Shown: in pieces, positions 19,589-27,786 of the stretch | Position numbering within the stretch: position 1 is the stretch's first letter | Layout of the letters: each line of letters starts with the position of its first letter | Source: Pontibacter virosus | Lineage (GTDB): Bacteria > Bacteroidota > Bacteroidia > Cytophagales > Hymenobacteraceae | DNA: 47,240 nucleotides | Direction of reading: 5' to 3' | Assembly (NCBI RefSeq): GCF_003096355.1 | Contig: NZ_QEKI01000011.1 | Coordinates: 94,761-142,000, forward strand | Position numbers and translations under genes: made by a program | Notes under the pieces: model-generated | Seen by the model: only the letters and a program-made list of their open reading frames with translations | Databases searched by the model: none | What the model was told of the DNA's origin: nothing

Positions 19589-19909
19589 ATGAAAACGCAG
19601 GAACAGGAAATCGTCAACGAAGCGTATGAAGCGCTCAAATACATCATCGACCCGGAGATCGGCATAAACATTGTCGACCTTGGTCTGGTATATAAAGTAA
19701 CCCTGAAGGAAGAGGAGGAGAAGCTGCATATTGATTTGACGCTGACCACGCCGGGTTGCCCCATGAGTGGCACCATCACGACGGCGGCCAGGCAAATGCT
19801 GGACAAGCGCTTCCCGAACCTGGAGATTGAAGTGGAACTGGTATGGCTTCCGCCGTGGACGCCAGATATGATAAGTGAGGAAGGAATGCGACAATTAGGA
19901 AATACCTGA
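19589..19909 (+). CDS. MIP18/DUF59 (SufT-like) Fe-S cluster assembly factor
   Basis: 106 residues, the typical length of stand-alone DUF59 proteins. IIDPEIGINIVDLGLVY and TLTTPGCPM, with conserved Cys57, are the family signatures. Members (SufT, PaaD-like, eukaryotic MIP18) help to mature or deliver Fe-S clusters in the cytoplasm. It lies 43 bp after the 18229 membrane-protein gene and 30 bp before the Rrf2 gene, consistent with a single transcript. A PaaD role is unlikely without paa genes. Confidence 0.88.
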   Translation: MKTQEQEIVNEAYEALKYIIDPEIGINIVDLGLVYKVTLKEEEEKLHIDLTLTTPGCPMSGTITTAARQMLDKRFPNLEIEVELVWLPPWTPDMISEEGMRQLGNT

Positions 19910-19918
19910 TAGATTTGC
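19910..19918 (+). promoter_or_regulatory. Possible -7 element for the Rrf2/nad genes
   Basis: TAGATTTGC matches the Bacteroidota TAnnTTTG -7 consensus and resembles the elements before 4867 and 27787. It sits 21 bp before the Rrf2 start. No matching dyad lies at the expected upstream distance. Confidence 0.35.
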
Positions 19919-19939
19919 ACCCCGATTTAAGACAAGGTT

Positions 19940-20413
19940 ATGCTTTCGAAAACAACAGAATACGCCCTGCGCTCCATCGTGTACATTGCTTTGGCTGATG
20001 AAGAAGGCAAGCGCGTGGGCATAAAAGAGATAGCCAACGAACTGGAGTTGCCTGCCCATTTCATGGGTAAGATCCTGCAGGACATGGTACGCAAAGGTGT
20101 CATTGCTTCCATCAAAGGCCCTCACGGCGGTTTTTTTCTGCACCGGCCCGCCAGTGAGATCAGCTTACTGGAGGTGATCAGCATTATAGACGGACTCGAA
20201 GCTTTCAGGAAATGTGGCATGGGCATGAAACAGTGCTCTGACACACACCCTTGTCCCCTGCACGATGAAATCAAGGTATACCGCAATCACCTGTTGCAGG
20301 TATTCCGCGAAAAAACGATACAGAGTCTGGTAGACGACGTGAAAACCGGAAAATATTTCATTAAAAACCAACCTGAAGAAATGCTGAACGGCTCCGTCCG
20401 CGGCATCGCTTAA
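19940..20413 (+). CDS. Rrf2 family regulator, NsrR/IscR-like
   Basis: 157 residues. The N-terminal winged helix (MLSKTTEYALRSIVYIA ... IANELELPAHFMGKILQDMVRKGVI) is standard Rrf2. Three cysteines, Cys92, Cys99 and Cys105, in the pattern C-x6-C-x5-C, match the cluster-binding region of Fe-S-containing Rrf2 proteins such as NsrR (NO-sensing) and IscR. The GGF motif of the wing (GPHGGFFL) is present. Given ric, hemerythrin and the Fe-S assembly gene upstream, an NO- or Fe-S-responsive repressor is likely. nadA, encoding a 4Fe-4S enzyme, starts 18 bp downstream. Confidence 0.88.
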   Translation: MLSKTTEYALRSIVYIALADEEGKRVGIKEIANELELPAHFMGKILQDMVRKGVIASIKGPHGGFFLHRPASEISLLEVISIIDGLEAFRKCGMGMKQCSDTHPCPLHDEIKVYRNHLLQVFREKTIQSLVDDVKTGKYFIKNQPEEMLNGSVRGIA

Positions 20414-20431
20414 ACTATCTTAAAACATTCA

Positions 20432-21475
20432 ATGACAGCGACCCTGACACGGGGTGCCTTCTCTGAAAAATTCAGAGCCATGCACCCTTTTGCCCAAACC
20501 GAAGAGATTGCCGCCCTGCAGGAGGTGGTAGAAGAGATCCGTGAACTGAAACGCGAGAAGAACGCGGTGATCTTGTCGCACTTCTACATGTCGCCCGAGC
20601 TGCAGGTGCACCACAAGGATGGTGGCATCGCCGACTTTGTGGGCGACTCGCTCGGCCTGAGTGTGGCCGCCAAAAGCGTAGAGGCCGACAACATCATTTT
20701 CTGTGGTGTGAAGTTCATGGCCGAAACTGCCAAGATCCTGAACCCCGCCAAGCAAGTGCTGCTGCCCAGTTTTGAGGCGGGTTGCTCGCTCGCCGAAAGC
20801 ATTACGGGAGCCGATGTGCGCAAACTCAAAGCGCAGTACCCGGGGGTACCGGTGGTGGCTTACATCAACACCTACGCCGAGACCAAAGCCGAAGCCGACA
20901 TCTGCTGCACCTCCCGCAACGCAATGGACATCGCCCGCTCCTTCGACTCCGACAAGCTTATTTTCCTTCCAGATCTGTTCATGGGTCGCAACCTGCAGAC
21001 CCGTATCAAAGCGGAGACCGGCAAGGAGCTGATCCTGTGGGAAGGCAAATGCGAGGTGCACGAACAGTTCACGCCGCAGCGCATCAACGGACTCAAACTG
21101 ATGTACCCCGAGGCGCAGGTGCTGGTGCACTGGGAAGTGCCGGACGATACGGTAGCCGACGCCCTGACCGGTGCCGGCGGCGTGGTAGGCAGCACGTCCG
21201 ATATCCTCCGTTTTGTGGGTGAGAGCAAGTCTCGTCAGTTCATCCTGGGCTCGGAGTGCGACCTGGGTGCGACCTTGCGCGGCATGTATCCGGAAAAGGA
21301 ATTTATTGTGCCCTGCATCAAGTGTCCTCACATGAAGCAGATCACGATACAGCGCACGCTGGAGGCTTTGCGGGCTATTGGCACCGAGTCGGAGCGCCTG
21401 TATACTGTGGACCTGGCAGAGGATATCCGTCAAAGTGCTTTGCTTCCAATTGAGCGGATGCTGGCCTTTTCTTAG
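20432..21475 (+). CDS. nadA: Quinolinate synthase (NadA)
   Basis: 347 residues. NadA condenses iminoaspartate with dihydroxyacetone phosphate to quinolinate in de novo NAD synthesis and needs a 4Fe-4S cluster. Visible signatures are AVILSHFYMSPELQ, GDSLGLS, the cysteine motifs FCGVKFMAETAKIL (Cys91) and GKCEVHEQF, and the C-terminal CIKCPHMKQIT. The frame begins with MTATLTRGAF at 20432; an internal Met17 start would also be possible. nadB follows 115 bp downstream on the same strand. The O2- and NO-sensitive cluster may explain its place next to an Rrf2 regulator. Confidence 0.95.
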   Translation: MTATLTRGAFSEKFRAMHPFAQTEEIAALQEVVEEIRELKREKNAVILSHFYMSPELQVHHKDGGIADFVGDSLGLSVAAKSVEADNIIFCGVKFMAETAKILNPAKQVLLPSFEAGCSLAESITGADVRKLKAQYPGVPVVAYINTYAETKAEADICCTSRNAMDIARSFDSDKLIFLPDLFMGRNLQTRIKAETGKELILWEGKCEVHEQFTPQRINGLKLMYPEAQVLVHWEVPDDTVADALTGAGGVVGSTSDILRFVGESKSRQFILGSECDLGATLRGMYPEKEFIVPCIKCPHMKQITIQRTLEALRAIGTESERLYTVDLAEDIRQSALLPIERMLAFS

Positions 21476-21590
21476 GCAAGTCGACTTTAAAAATATTCAA
21501 AGGAGGGGCATTAAAATAAATAACTTTTGGATATCAGTCATTTATCATTTGAAAGCCTCCTGTCTAAAGTTTTTATCCTGTTAATTAAAA

Positions 21591-23162
21591 GTGAAAGTGC
21601 CAGATTTTGAATTCGTGGTGTTGGGTAGTGGCATTGCAGGCCTCACGTTTGCCCTGCAGGCCGCTGCCCATGGCCGCGTTCTCGTGCTCTGCAAAGCCCA
21701 CCTCTCCGAAACCAATACCGCCTACGCGCAGGGAGGCATCGCTGCTGTGCTCGACCCAACCGACTCCTTCGAACAGCACGTGCAGGATACGCTGGAGGCG
21801 GGTGCCGGTCTCTGCGACGAAGCTGCGGTCAGGTATATGGTGCAGGAGGCCCCGGCTGCCATACAGTGGTTGCAAGGTATAGCCGTGGGTTTTGATGAGG
21901 TGGAATCTGGCGATATGGCACTTGGTCTGGAAGGAGGTCACAGCCGTCACCGTATTGTGCATGTAAAAGACCATACGGGTCGCAGCATACAGCAAGCCTT
22001 GGAAGCGGCTGTGCGCCGGCACCCGAACATCTCCGTGCAGGAACATCAGATGGGTATAGAACTACTCGCTGAGACCAGCAACACAGGTACGTTTTGCTAT
22101 GGCGTACAGGTGCTGGATCTGCACACACAGGAGGCACGGTCTATACGGGCACAAGCGGTGGTGCTGGCCACAGGTGGCTCCGGACAGGTATATCAGTACA
22201 CCACCAACCCAGGTATAGCCACCGGCGACGGACTGGCCATGGCGGCCCGTGCCGGAGCCGAGATCCAGAACATGGAGTTCTTCCAGTTTCACCCGACCGC
22301 CTTATACCAACCAAACGGTGAGGTCTTCCTGATCAGCGAGGCATTGCGGGGAGCGGGGGCAGAGCTGGTCTTGCCGGACGGCAGCCGTTTCATGCACCAC
22401 TACCATTCACTGGGTTCACTGGCCCCGCGCGACATTGTGGCCCGGGCCGTGCTCACCGAAATGCAGCGCCACCAAAATCCTTGTCTATACCTGGACGTGC
22501 GCCACCTGCCTGCCGGAAAGGTGCGTGAAAACTTTCCTTTTATTTATCATAAGTGTGCCACTATTGGAATTTATGTCGAAAACGACCTTATACCCATCGT
22601 ACCTGCTGCGCATTACCAGTGCGGGGGTGTGAGGACCGATCTGCACGGGCAAACTTCCATTGGCAGGCTATACGCAATAGGAGAGGTAGCTTGCACGGGT
22701 GTGCACGGAGCAAACCGACTGGCCAGTAATTCGCTGCTGGAAGGCGTGGTGTTTGCAAAGCGTGCTGCTGTGCATGTGGCAGGCTTGACTCAAAGGCAAT
22801 CCGAGGCTGTTCCTGATCTGCCCACGGAGCAAAACTATCTAGGTGTATTGTGGCCAGGTATGCGGGCTGAGATAGTACAGACCCGTGCGAAAGTGCAAGC
22901 GCTACTCTGGCAACAGGCCGGTATTGTACGCTCCGTAAAAGGTCTGATGCAATGCCAGGCCAAAATCGACGCTTTGCAACGGAAGGTGAAAGGTATAGCT
23001 TGTATGACAGGGCTGCACCAGGAAGTGCAGGAGCTGCAGAATCTGCTCACTGTAGCCGAATTAATTACGAAAGCCGCGCTTGCCAGGCGTGAAAGCGTAG
23101 GCGGGCATTTCCTGACGGAAGCACTGCCTGACGAACGGTATAGCCTGGATAACATAGTTTAA
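21591..23162 (+). CDS. nadB: L-aspartate oxidase (NadB)
   Basis: 523 residues, starting at GTG 21591 (no nearby ATG precedes the flavin motif). NadB oxidises L-aspartate to iminoaspartate with FAD, the substrate for NadA. The FAD motif GSGIAG is at 12-17. The succinate-dehydrogenase-like catalytic region follows, with TNTAYAQGGIAA, QFHPTAL and GVHGANRLASNSLLEG, and the terminal LARRESVGGHFLTE motif is typical of NadB. With nadA upstream this completes the aspartate branch to quinolinate; nadC is not in the window. Several GGTATAG words occur within the gene in more than one reading frame. Confidence 0.95.
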   Translation: MKVPDFEFVVLGSGIAGLTFALQAAAHGRVLVLCKAHLSETNTAYAQGGIAAVLDPTDSFEQHVQDTLEAGAGLCDEAAVRYMVQEAPAAIQWLQGIAVGFDEVESGDMALGLEGGHSRHRIVHVKDHTGRSIQQALEAAVRRHPNISVQEHQMGIELLAETSNTGTFCYGVQVLDLHTQEARSIRAQAVVLATGGSGQVYQYTTNPGIATGDGLAMAARAGAEIQNMEFFQFHPTALYQPNGEVFLISEALRGAGAELVLPDGSRFMHHYHSLGSLAPRDIVARAVLTEMQRHQNPCLYLDVRHLPAGKVRENFPFIYHKCATIGIYVENDLIPIVPAAHYQCGGVRTDLHGQTSIGRLYAIGEVACTGVHGANRLASNSLLEGVVFAKRAAVHVAGLTQRQSEAVPDLPTEQNYLGVLWPGMRAEIVQTRAKVQALLWQQAGIVRSVKGLMQCQAKIDALQRKVKGIACMTGLHQEVQELQNLLTVAELITKAALARRESVGGHFLTEALPDERYSLDNIV

Positions 23163-23197
23163 GTTAATGCTCCTGAAACAGGTATAGGGTCACTTTT

Positions 23198-24787
23198 TTG
23201 AGAATAGGGCCGTACTGCTTATATTTAGGAAATTTAACACACTTGGAAGAGTACGAAAATTCATCTAATCAGCTTTTAGACAATGCGTCGCGACTGAAAG
23301 CCATTATTGAAACGGCTATCGATGGCATCATCACCATCGACCGCAGAGGCATGGTGGAGTCCGTTAACCCGGCGGCGGCACATATTTTCGGCTATCAACC
23401 GGAAGAGATAATCGGTAACAATGTGAGCATGCTCATGCCGGAGCCCGACCATAGCCTGCACGATAAATACCTCGACAACTACCACCGCACAGGGGTAGGG
23501 CAGATCATCGGCAAAGGACGTGAAGTGCTGGGGAAGAAGAAGAACGGCACCGTATTTCCGTTCCTGCTCAGCATCAGCGAAGTGAACCTGCACGACAAGC
23601 AGATCTTTACGGGCATCATCCACGACATCACCGATCTTAAAAAAACGGAGGTCGCACTGCGCGAAAGCGAAAGCCGCATTAACTCCATCATCCAGACTGC
23701 TGTAGACGGCATCATTACCATCGACATGCGCGGTGTCATCGAGATGATCAACCCCTCTGCCTGCAGGCTGTTCGGCTATGGCGAATCGGAGGTAATAGGG
23801 CAGAAGATCAACATGCTCATGCCAGAGCCTGATAAGAGCCTGCATGACAACTACATGCACCACTACCACGAGACCGGCGAGAAGCGCATTATAGGTATAG
23901 GCCGCGAGGTAACCGGCCTCAAAAAAGACGGTACCATCTTCCCGCTATTCCTGAGCATCAGCGAAGTGAAGCTGGCCGACCGTAAGGTGTACACCGGCTT
24001 CATACACGACATCACCCGCCAGAAAATAACCGAAGAGCGCCTGCGCCGCTATGCCGCCGAACTCGAGCGAAGCAACCGCGAGCTGCAGGATTTTGCTTAC
24101 GTGTCATCGCACGATTTGCAGGAGCCGCTGCGCAAGATCCAGGCCTTCGGCGACCGCCTCAAGCTAAAAGAGTACGAGAACCTGAGCGAGCAGGGCAAGG
24201 ACTACGTGGACCGCATGCTCAACGCAGCCGTTCGGATGCAGAACCTGATCAACGATCTGCTCACCTTTTCTAGGGTTACCTCCAAGTCCAAGCCGTTTGT
24301 GGATACAGACCTGAACCAGATTGCGCACGATGTGATATCGGATTTGGAGATTGCCATCGAAAACGCGCACGCTACAGTAGAGTTGGGCGAGCTACCTGTC
24401 ATACAGGCGGAGCCTACCCAGTTGCGCCAGTTATTGCAGAACCTGATCAGCAATGCCATCAAGTTCCGCAGAGACGATGTTGCCCCTCTGGTAAAGGTAT
24501 ACGCCAAAGAAGTACAGCTGAAAGCCCACATGACCTCCACCCCGGGCGATGAGCTGGTGGAGCTGCATGTGGAGGACAACGGCATCGGCTTTGATGAAAA
24601 GTACCTGGACCGGATCTTCAACATTTTCCAGCGACTGGAGGGCCAGAAGTACGAGGGCTCCGGTATAGGGCTGGCCATCTGCCGTAAGATTGCAATCCGG
24701 CACGGGGGCGATATTACAGCCAAAAGTAAGCCGGGGCAGGGTACGCATTTTATTGTTACTTTAGCAAAAACTCACCTGAAGGAATAA
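23198..24787 (+). CDS. Sensor histidine kinase with two FixL-like haem PAS domains
   Basis: 529 residues if begun at TTG 23198; TTG 23243 (Leu16) is an alternative. Two adjacent PAS domains span about 33-150 and 161-278, then a HisKA domain (phospho-acceptor His305 in SSHDLQEP), a HATPase (Asn415/Asn419 N box, DNGIGF at 460-465, GSGIGLAI). Both PAS domains match the FixL haem pocket: LMPEPDxSLHD with His88 and His216 at the place of the proximal haem ligand, and Arg108 and Arg236 20 residues later (G-x-GR-EV), at the place of FixL's distal Arg220. No membrane segment, so a soluble gas sensor (O2, possibly NO or CO) is predicted. The cognate regulators follow. Confidence 0.88.
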   Translation: MRIGPYCLYLGNLTHLEEYENSSNQLLDNASRLKAIIETAIDGIITIDRRGMVESVNPAAAHIFGYQPEEIIGNNVSMLMPEPDHSLHDKYLDNYHRTGVGQIIGKGREVLGKKKNGTVFPFLLSISEVNLHDKQIFTGIIHDITDLKKTEVALRESESRINSIIQTAVDGIITIDMRGVIEMINPSACRLFGYGESEVIGQKINMLMPEPDKSLHDNYMHHYHETGEKRIIGIGREVTGLKKDGTIFPLFLSISEVKLADRKVYTGFIHDITRQKITEERLRRYAAELERSNRELQDFAYVSSHDLQEPLRKIQAFGDRLKLKEYENLSEQGKDYVDRMLNAAVRMQNLINDLLTFSRVTSKSKPFVDTDLNQIAHDVISDLEIAIENAHATVELGELPVIQAEPTQLRQLLQNLISNAIKFRRDDVAPLVKVYAKEVQLKAHMTSTPGDELVELHVEDNGIGFDEKYLDRIFNIFQRLEGQKYEGSGIGLAICRKIAIRHGGDITAKSKPGQGTHFIVTLAKTHLKE

Positions 24788-24793
24788 TCAACT

Positions 24794-25240
24794 ATGAAAT
24801 CAAATAGATCTATTGTGATACTGATAGCCGACGATGACGCAGAAGACCGCATGCTCATAAAGGAAGCGCTGGACGAAAACCGGTTAAGCAACGCAATTGA
24901 GTTTGTGGAAAACGGCGAGGAGCTGATGGACTACCTGCACAACCGTGGCAAGTTTACCGACAAGGAGAAATACCAGACGCCAGGCCTTATCCTGCTAGAC
25001 CTGAACATGCCGAAAAAGGACGGCCGAGAGGCGCTGAAGGAAATAAAAGCCGACGAACACCTGCGCGTGCTGCCCGTAGTGGTGCTCACCACCTCCAAGG
25101 CCGAAGAGGACATCCTGCGCACCTACGACCTGGGCGTGAGCTCATTCATCACTAAGCCAGTCACCTTCAGTTCGCTTGTAGACGTGATGCGCACTCTAAG
25201 CAAATACTGGTTCGAAATTGTAGAACTGCCGAAACCCTAG
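24794..25240 (+). CDS. CheY-like single-domain response regulator (Rcp1-type)
   Basis: 148 residues, a receiver domain with no output domain. The acidic pocket is ADDDAEDR (13-19), the phospho-acceptor Asp69 in LLDLNMP, then LTTSKAEED and TKPV. The slightly long alpha4 region and terminal WFEIVELP resemble Rcp1-type regulators that accept phosphate from PAS/phytochrome kinases. It starts 6 bp after the haem-PAS kinase, so it is almost certainly its co-transcribed partner. Its output must come through protein contact or phosphotransfer to the hybrid proteins downstream. Confidence 0.92.
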   Translation: MKSNRSIVILIADDDAEDRMLIKEALDENRLSNAIEFVENGEELMDYLHNRGKFTDKEKYQTPGLILLDLNMPKKDGREALKEIKADEHLRVLPVVVLTTSKAEEDILRTYDLGVSSFITKPVTFSSLVDVMRTLSKYWFEIVELPKP

Positions 25241-25243
25241 TTT

Positions 25244-25391
25244 AGTTAAAAGTTAAAAGTGAAGAGTTATGAGTTTTCAGTAATTTAATGGATCGACTTT
25301 CTGTTATTAACTACTGGAATTCAGATCAGCGCTTTGTCTTCAATAAGCTTCCAACTTTTAACTCATAACTTTCAACTCTTAACTCTTAACT
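25244..25391. repeat. Inverted pair of AGTTAAGAGTT-type heptad repeats
   Basis: The left arm (25244-25275) is a run of AGTTAAAAGTT/GAGTTATGAGTT units. The right arm (25353-25391) is the reverse complement of the same type of run (AACTTTTAACTC ... AACTCTTAACT). Together they fill the 160-bp gap between two regulator genes and end about 10 bp before the TTG start of the next one. It can fold into a long hairpin and leaves little room for an ordinary promoter. Confidence 0.8.
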
Positions 25392-25400
25392 CAATAGACT

Positions 25401-26633
25401 TTGCCTGACAGAATTCGTGTTTTGCTGGTGGATGATGATGAAGATGATTTCATCATTGCGCGGGATATTATGGACGATATACCCGGGCGCAACTACCTGC
25501 TCGAGTGGGCGCCTTCCTTTAACGAGGCGATCGGCATCATCAGGGAGCAGCGGCATCATGTGTACCTGGTCGATTACAGGCTGGGCGCACACGATGGGCT
25601 GGAGCTGATTGAGCAGGCGGTAAACGAAGGTATAGCAGCCCCATTCATTCTGCTGACGGGCCAAAGCGACCGCGAAACAGACGAGAAAGCCATGCGGGTC
25701 GGAGCGCAGGATTACCTGGTGAAGGGTACTTTTAACCCTTATGACCTGGAGCGCTCGATCAGGTATAGCATTGAGCACGCCAAGAGTCTGGCCGAGATCC
25801 AGAAGTTGAACACGGAGCTCGAACAGCGGGTAGAGGACCGTACGCAGGAACTGGCCGCAGCCATACAGAACCTGGAGAAGGCGAACCGGACCCTGAAAAA
25901 GGCGCAGACTGAAATATACAAGGCGCTGCAAAAAGAGAAAGAGCTGCATGAGCTCAAATCGCGCTTCGTGACTATTGCCTCGCACGAGTTCCGAACACCG
26001 CTTAGTACCGTGCTTTCTTCGGCATCCCTTATAACCAAGTACAAGACCGCCGAAGACGACGAAAAGCGCCTGAAGCACGTGGGACGCATTAAGTCGGCGG
26101 TGCACAATCTGACCAATATCCTGAACGACTTCCTGTCCATTAGCAGGATGGAGGAGGGGAAAATACACAATGTGCCGAGCACCTTTGATCTGCAGAGTTT
26201 CGCGGCAGAGGTCGTTGACGAAATGCAGGGCTTCCTGAAAGAGGGGCAGCGCATTGACTACCAACACGAAGGCGCTCAGCTGACGGTATACCTGGACAAG
26301 CAGCTTATGCGCAACGTCATGATCAACCTGCTCTCCAACGGCAGCAAATACTCCGGGGAGGACAGCACGATCTGGTTTACGTCAACCATTAAAGGAAATG
26401 TTGTGACGCTGGAGGTGCGCGACGAGGGGATCGGTATACCTGACGAAGACAAGACACACCTGTTTACGCCTTTCTTCAGGGCTCAGAACGTCACCAATAT
26501 ACAGGGAACGGGTCTTGGGCTTAACATTGTAAAAAAATATGTAGAGATTATGGGTGGCGAGCTGCGCTATGAAAGCCAGTTGGGCCACGGCACCACGTTC
26601 ACTATCACTTTGCCATATACCGCACAAATATGA
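25401..26633 (+). CDS. Receiver-histidine kinase hybrid protein
   Basis: 410 residues from TTG 25401. A receiver domain fills 1-125 with Asp58 as predicted phospho-acceptor (YLVDYRLG) and acidic DDDEDD at 11-16. A coiled coil runs about 128-185, then HisKA (His195 in IASHEFRTPLS) and HATPase (NLLSNGSKYS, DEGIGIP, GTGLGL) domains follow. It has no sensor of its own, so it probably relays phosphate within the pathway begun by the haem-PAS kinase. Its stop overlaps the start of the receiver-Crp gene by 4 bp (ATGA), giving strong evidence that the two proteins work together. Confidence 0.92.
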   Translation: MPDRIRVLLVDDDEDDFIIARDIMDDIPGRNYLLEWAPSFNEAIGIIREQRHHVYLVDYRLGAHDGLELIEQAVNEGIAAPFILLTGQSDRETDEKAMRVGAQDYLVKGTFNPYDLERSIRYSIEHAKSLAEIQKLNTELEQRVEDRTQELAAAIQNLEKANRTLKKAQTEIYKALQKEKELHELKSRFVTIASHEFRTPLSTVLSSASLITKYKTAEDDEKRLKHVGRIKSAVHNLTNILNDFLSISRMEEGKIHNVPSTFDLQSFAAEVVDEMQGFLKEGQRIDYQHEGAQLTVYLDKQLMRNVMINLLSNGSKYSGEDSTIWFTSTIKGNVVTLEVRDEGIGIPDEDKTHLFTPFFRAQNVTNIQGTGLGLNIVKKYVEIMGGELRYESQLGHGTTFTITLPYTAQI

Positions 26634-27691
26634 AAAAGATATTGCTGATTGAAGACAACCAGGAGATACGCGAGAACACGGCCGAGATCCTGACGCTGGC
26701 CAACTACCAGGTGCTCGAAGCACCGAATGGCAAACTCGGCGTGGACCTTGCCAAGAAAGAACACCCTGACCTGATCATTTGCGACATCATGATGCCCCAG
26801 TTGGATGGCTACGGCGTGTTGCACATGCTCAGCAAATTCCCTGAAACGGCGAGCATTCCCTTCGTTTTTCTGACGGCCAAGTCAGAGAAAGACGATTTCC
26901 GCAAAGGCATGAACCTGGGCGCAGACGATTACCTGACCAAGCCTTTCGACGATGTGGAGCTATTGGACGTGGTGGAGATACGCCTGAAGAAAAATGAGAT
27001 TATGAAGGCTGAGTTTCAGCGCAACGTGCAGGGACTCGACAACTTCATACAGGAAGCCAAAGGCTACGAGGAGCTCAATAAACTGATCTCTGAGAACCGC
27101 CGTGTGACGGTTTTCCGCAAGAAGCAGCACCTGTTCTCAGAAGGTAATTACCCGAGCAACCTGTATTTCCTCAATAAAGGCAAGATCAAAACCTATAAGT
27201 CGAACGAAGAAGGCCGGGAGTACATCACCTGTCTCTACAAAGACGGTGACTTTATCGGTTACCTTGATCTGCTGGAAGAGAAAGCCTACCGCGAATCGGC
27301 GATGGCGCTGGAGGACTCGGAGGTATACATCATCCCGCGCGAGGACTTCTATACCTTGCTGTACCAGAACCGCGACGTAGCGGGTAAGTTCATCAAAATA
27401 CTGTCCGATAACCTGGCCGACCGGGAGGAGCGCCTGCTGAAGCTGGCTTATAACTCAGTGCGCAAGCGTGTAGCGGAGGCATTGCTGTTCGTGGAAAAGC
27501 AGTACAAAGAAGACCCGAACTACAAGTCAGAGGTATCAATTACCCGAGAAGACCTGGCCAGCATTGTTGGTGCTTCCAAAGAGACTGTGATACGCACCCT
27601 TGCCGATTTCAAAGACGAAAACCTGATTGACACCCGCGGCAGCAAAATCACGATCCTGAATGCACAGAAGCTGGAGCGGATGCGGAATTAG
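26630..27691 (+). CDS. Response regulator with Crp/Fnr output (REC-cNMP-HTH)
   Basis: 353 residues. Receiver domain 1-125 (Asp52 in CDIMMPQLDG, Lys104 in TKPF), cyclic-nucleotide-binding-like beta barrel about 150-255, and Crp-type winged helix about 270-345 (EDLASIVGASKETVIRTL, recognition helix Glu318 and Arg322). It lacks the FNR N-terminal cysteines, so control is expected by phosphorylation rather than by an Fe-S cluster. Recognition residues of the E-x3-R pattern fit TGA half-sites, which agrees with the TGAC-N4-GTCA dyads upstream of hemA (95 bp away) and of 4867. Autoregulation or hemA control is inference. Confidence 0.92.
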   Translation: MKKILLIEDNQEIRENTAEILTLANYQVLEAPNGKLGVDLAKKEHPDLIICDIMMPQLDGYGVLHMLSKFPETASIPFVFLTAKSEKDDFRKGMNLGADDYLTKPFDDVELLDVVEIRLKKNEIMKAEFQRNVQGLDNFIQEAKGYEELNKLISENRRVTVFRKKQHLFSEGNYPSNLYFLNKGKIKTYKSNEEGREYITCLYKDGDFIGYLDLLEEKAYRESAMALEDSEVYIIPREDFYTLLYQNRDVAGKFIKILSDNLADREERLLKLAYNSVRKRVAEALLFVEKQYKEDPNYKSEVSITREDLASIVGASKETVIRTLADFKDENLIDTRGSKITILNAQKLERMRN

Positions 27692-27722
27692 GGGAAACAC
27701 TGACATTTCTCCTACCTGAAAG

Positions 27723-27767
27723 TGACGAAAGTCATACTTTCCGAATCCAGCTTTTAAGAAATTTGCA
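27723..27767 (+). promoter_or_regulatory. Crp/Fnr-type operator and promoter of hemA
   Basis: TGAC-GAAA-GTCA at 27723-27734, then a -7-like GAAATTTGCA at 27758-27767. The distance from dyad centre to the G of TTTG is 36.5 nt, identical to that at 4800-4844. hemA starts 20 bp further on. Confidence 0.55.
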
Positions 27768-27786
27768 TTGTATCTGAGAGAAAGAC

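Noticed and set aside
20429..21433. 334-codon minus-strand frame opposite nadA
   Set aside because: Antisense to a strongly supported nadA; the peptide is His/Arg-rich without recognisable motifs.
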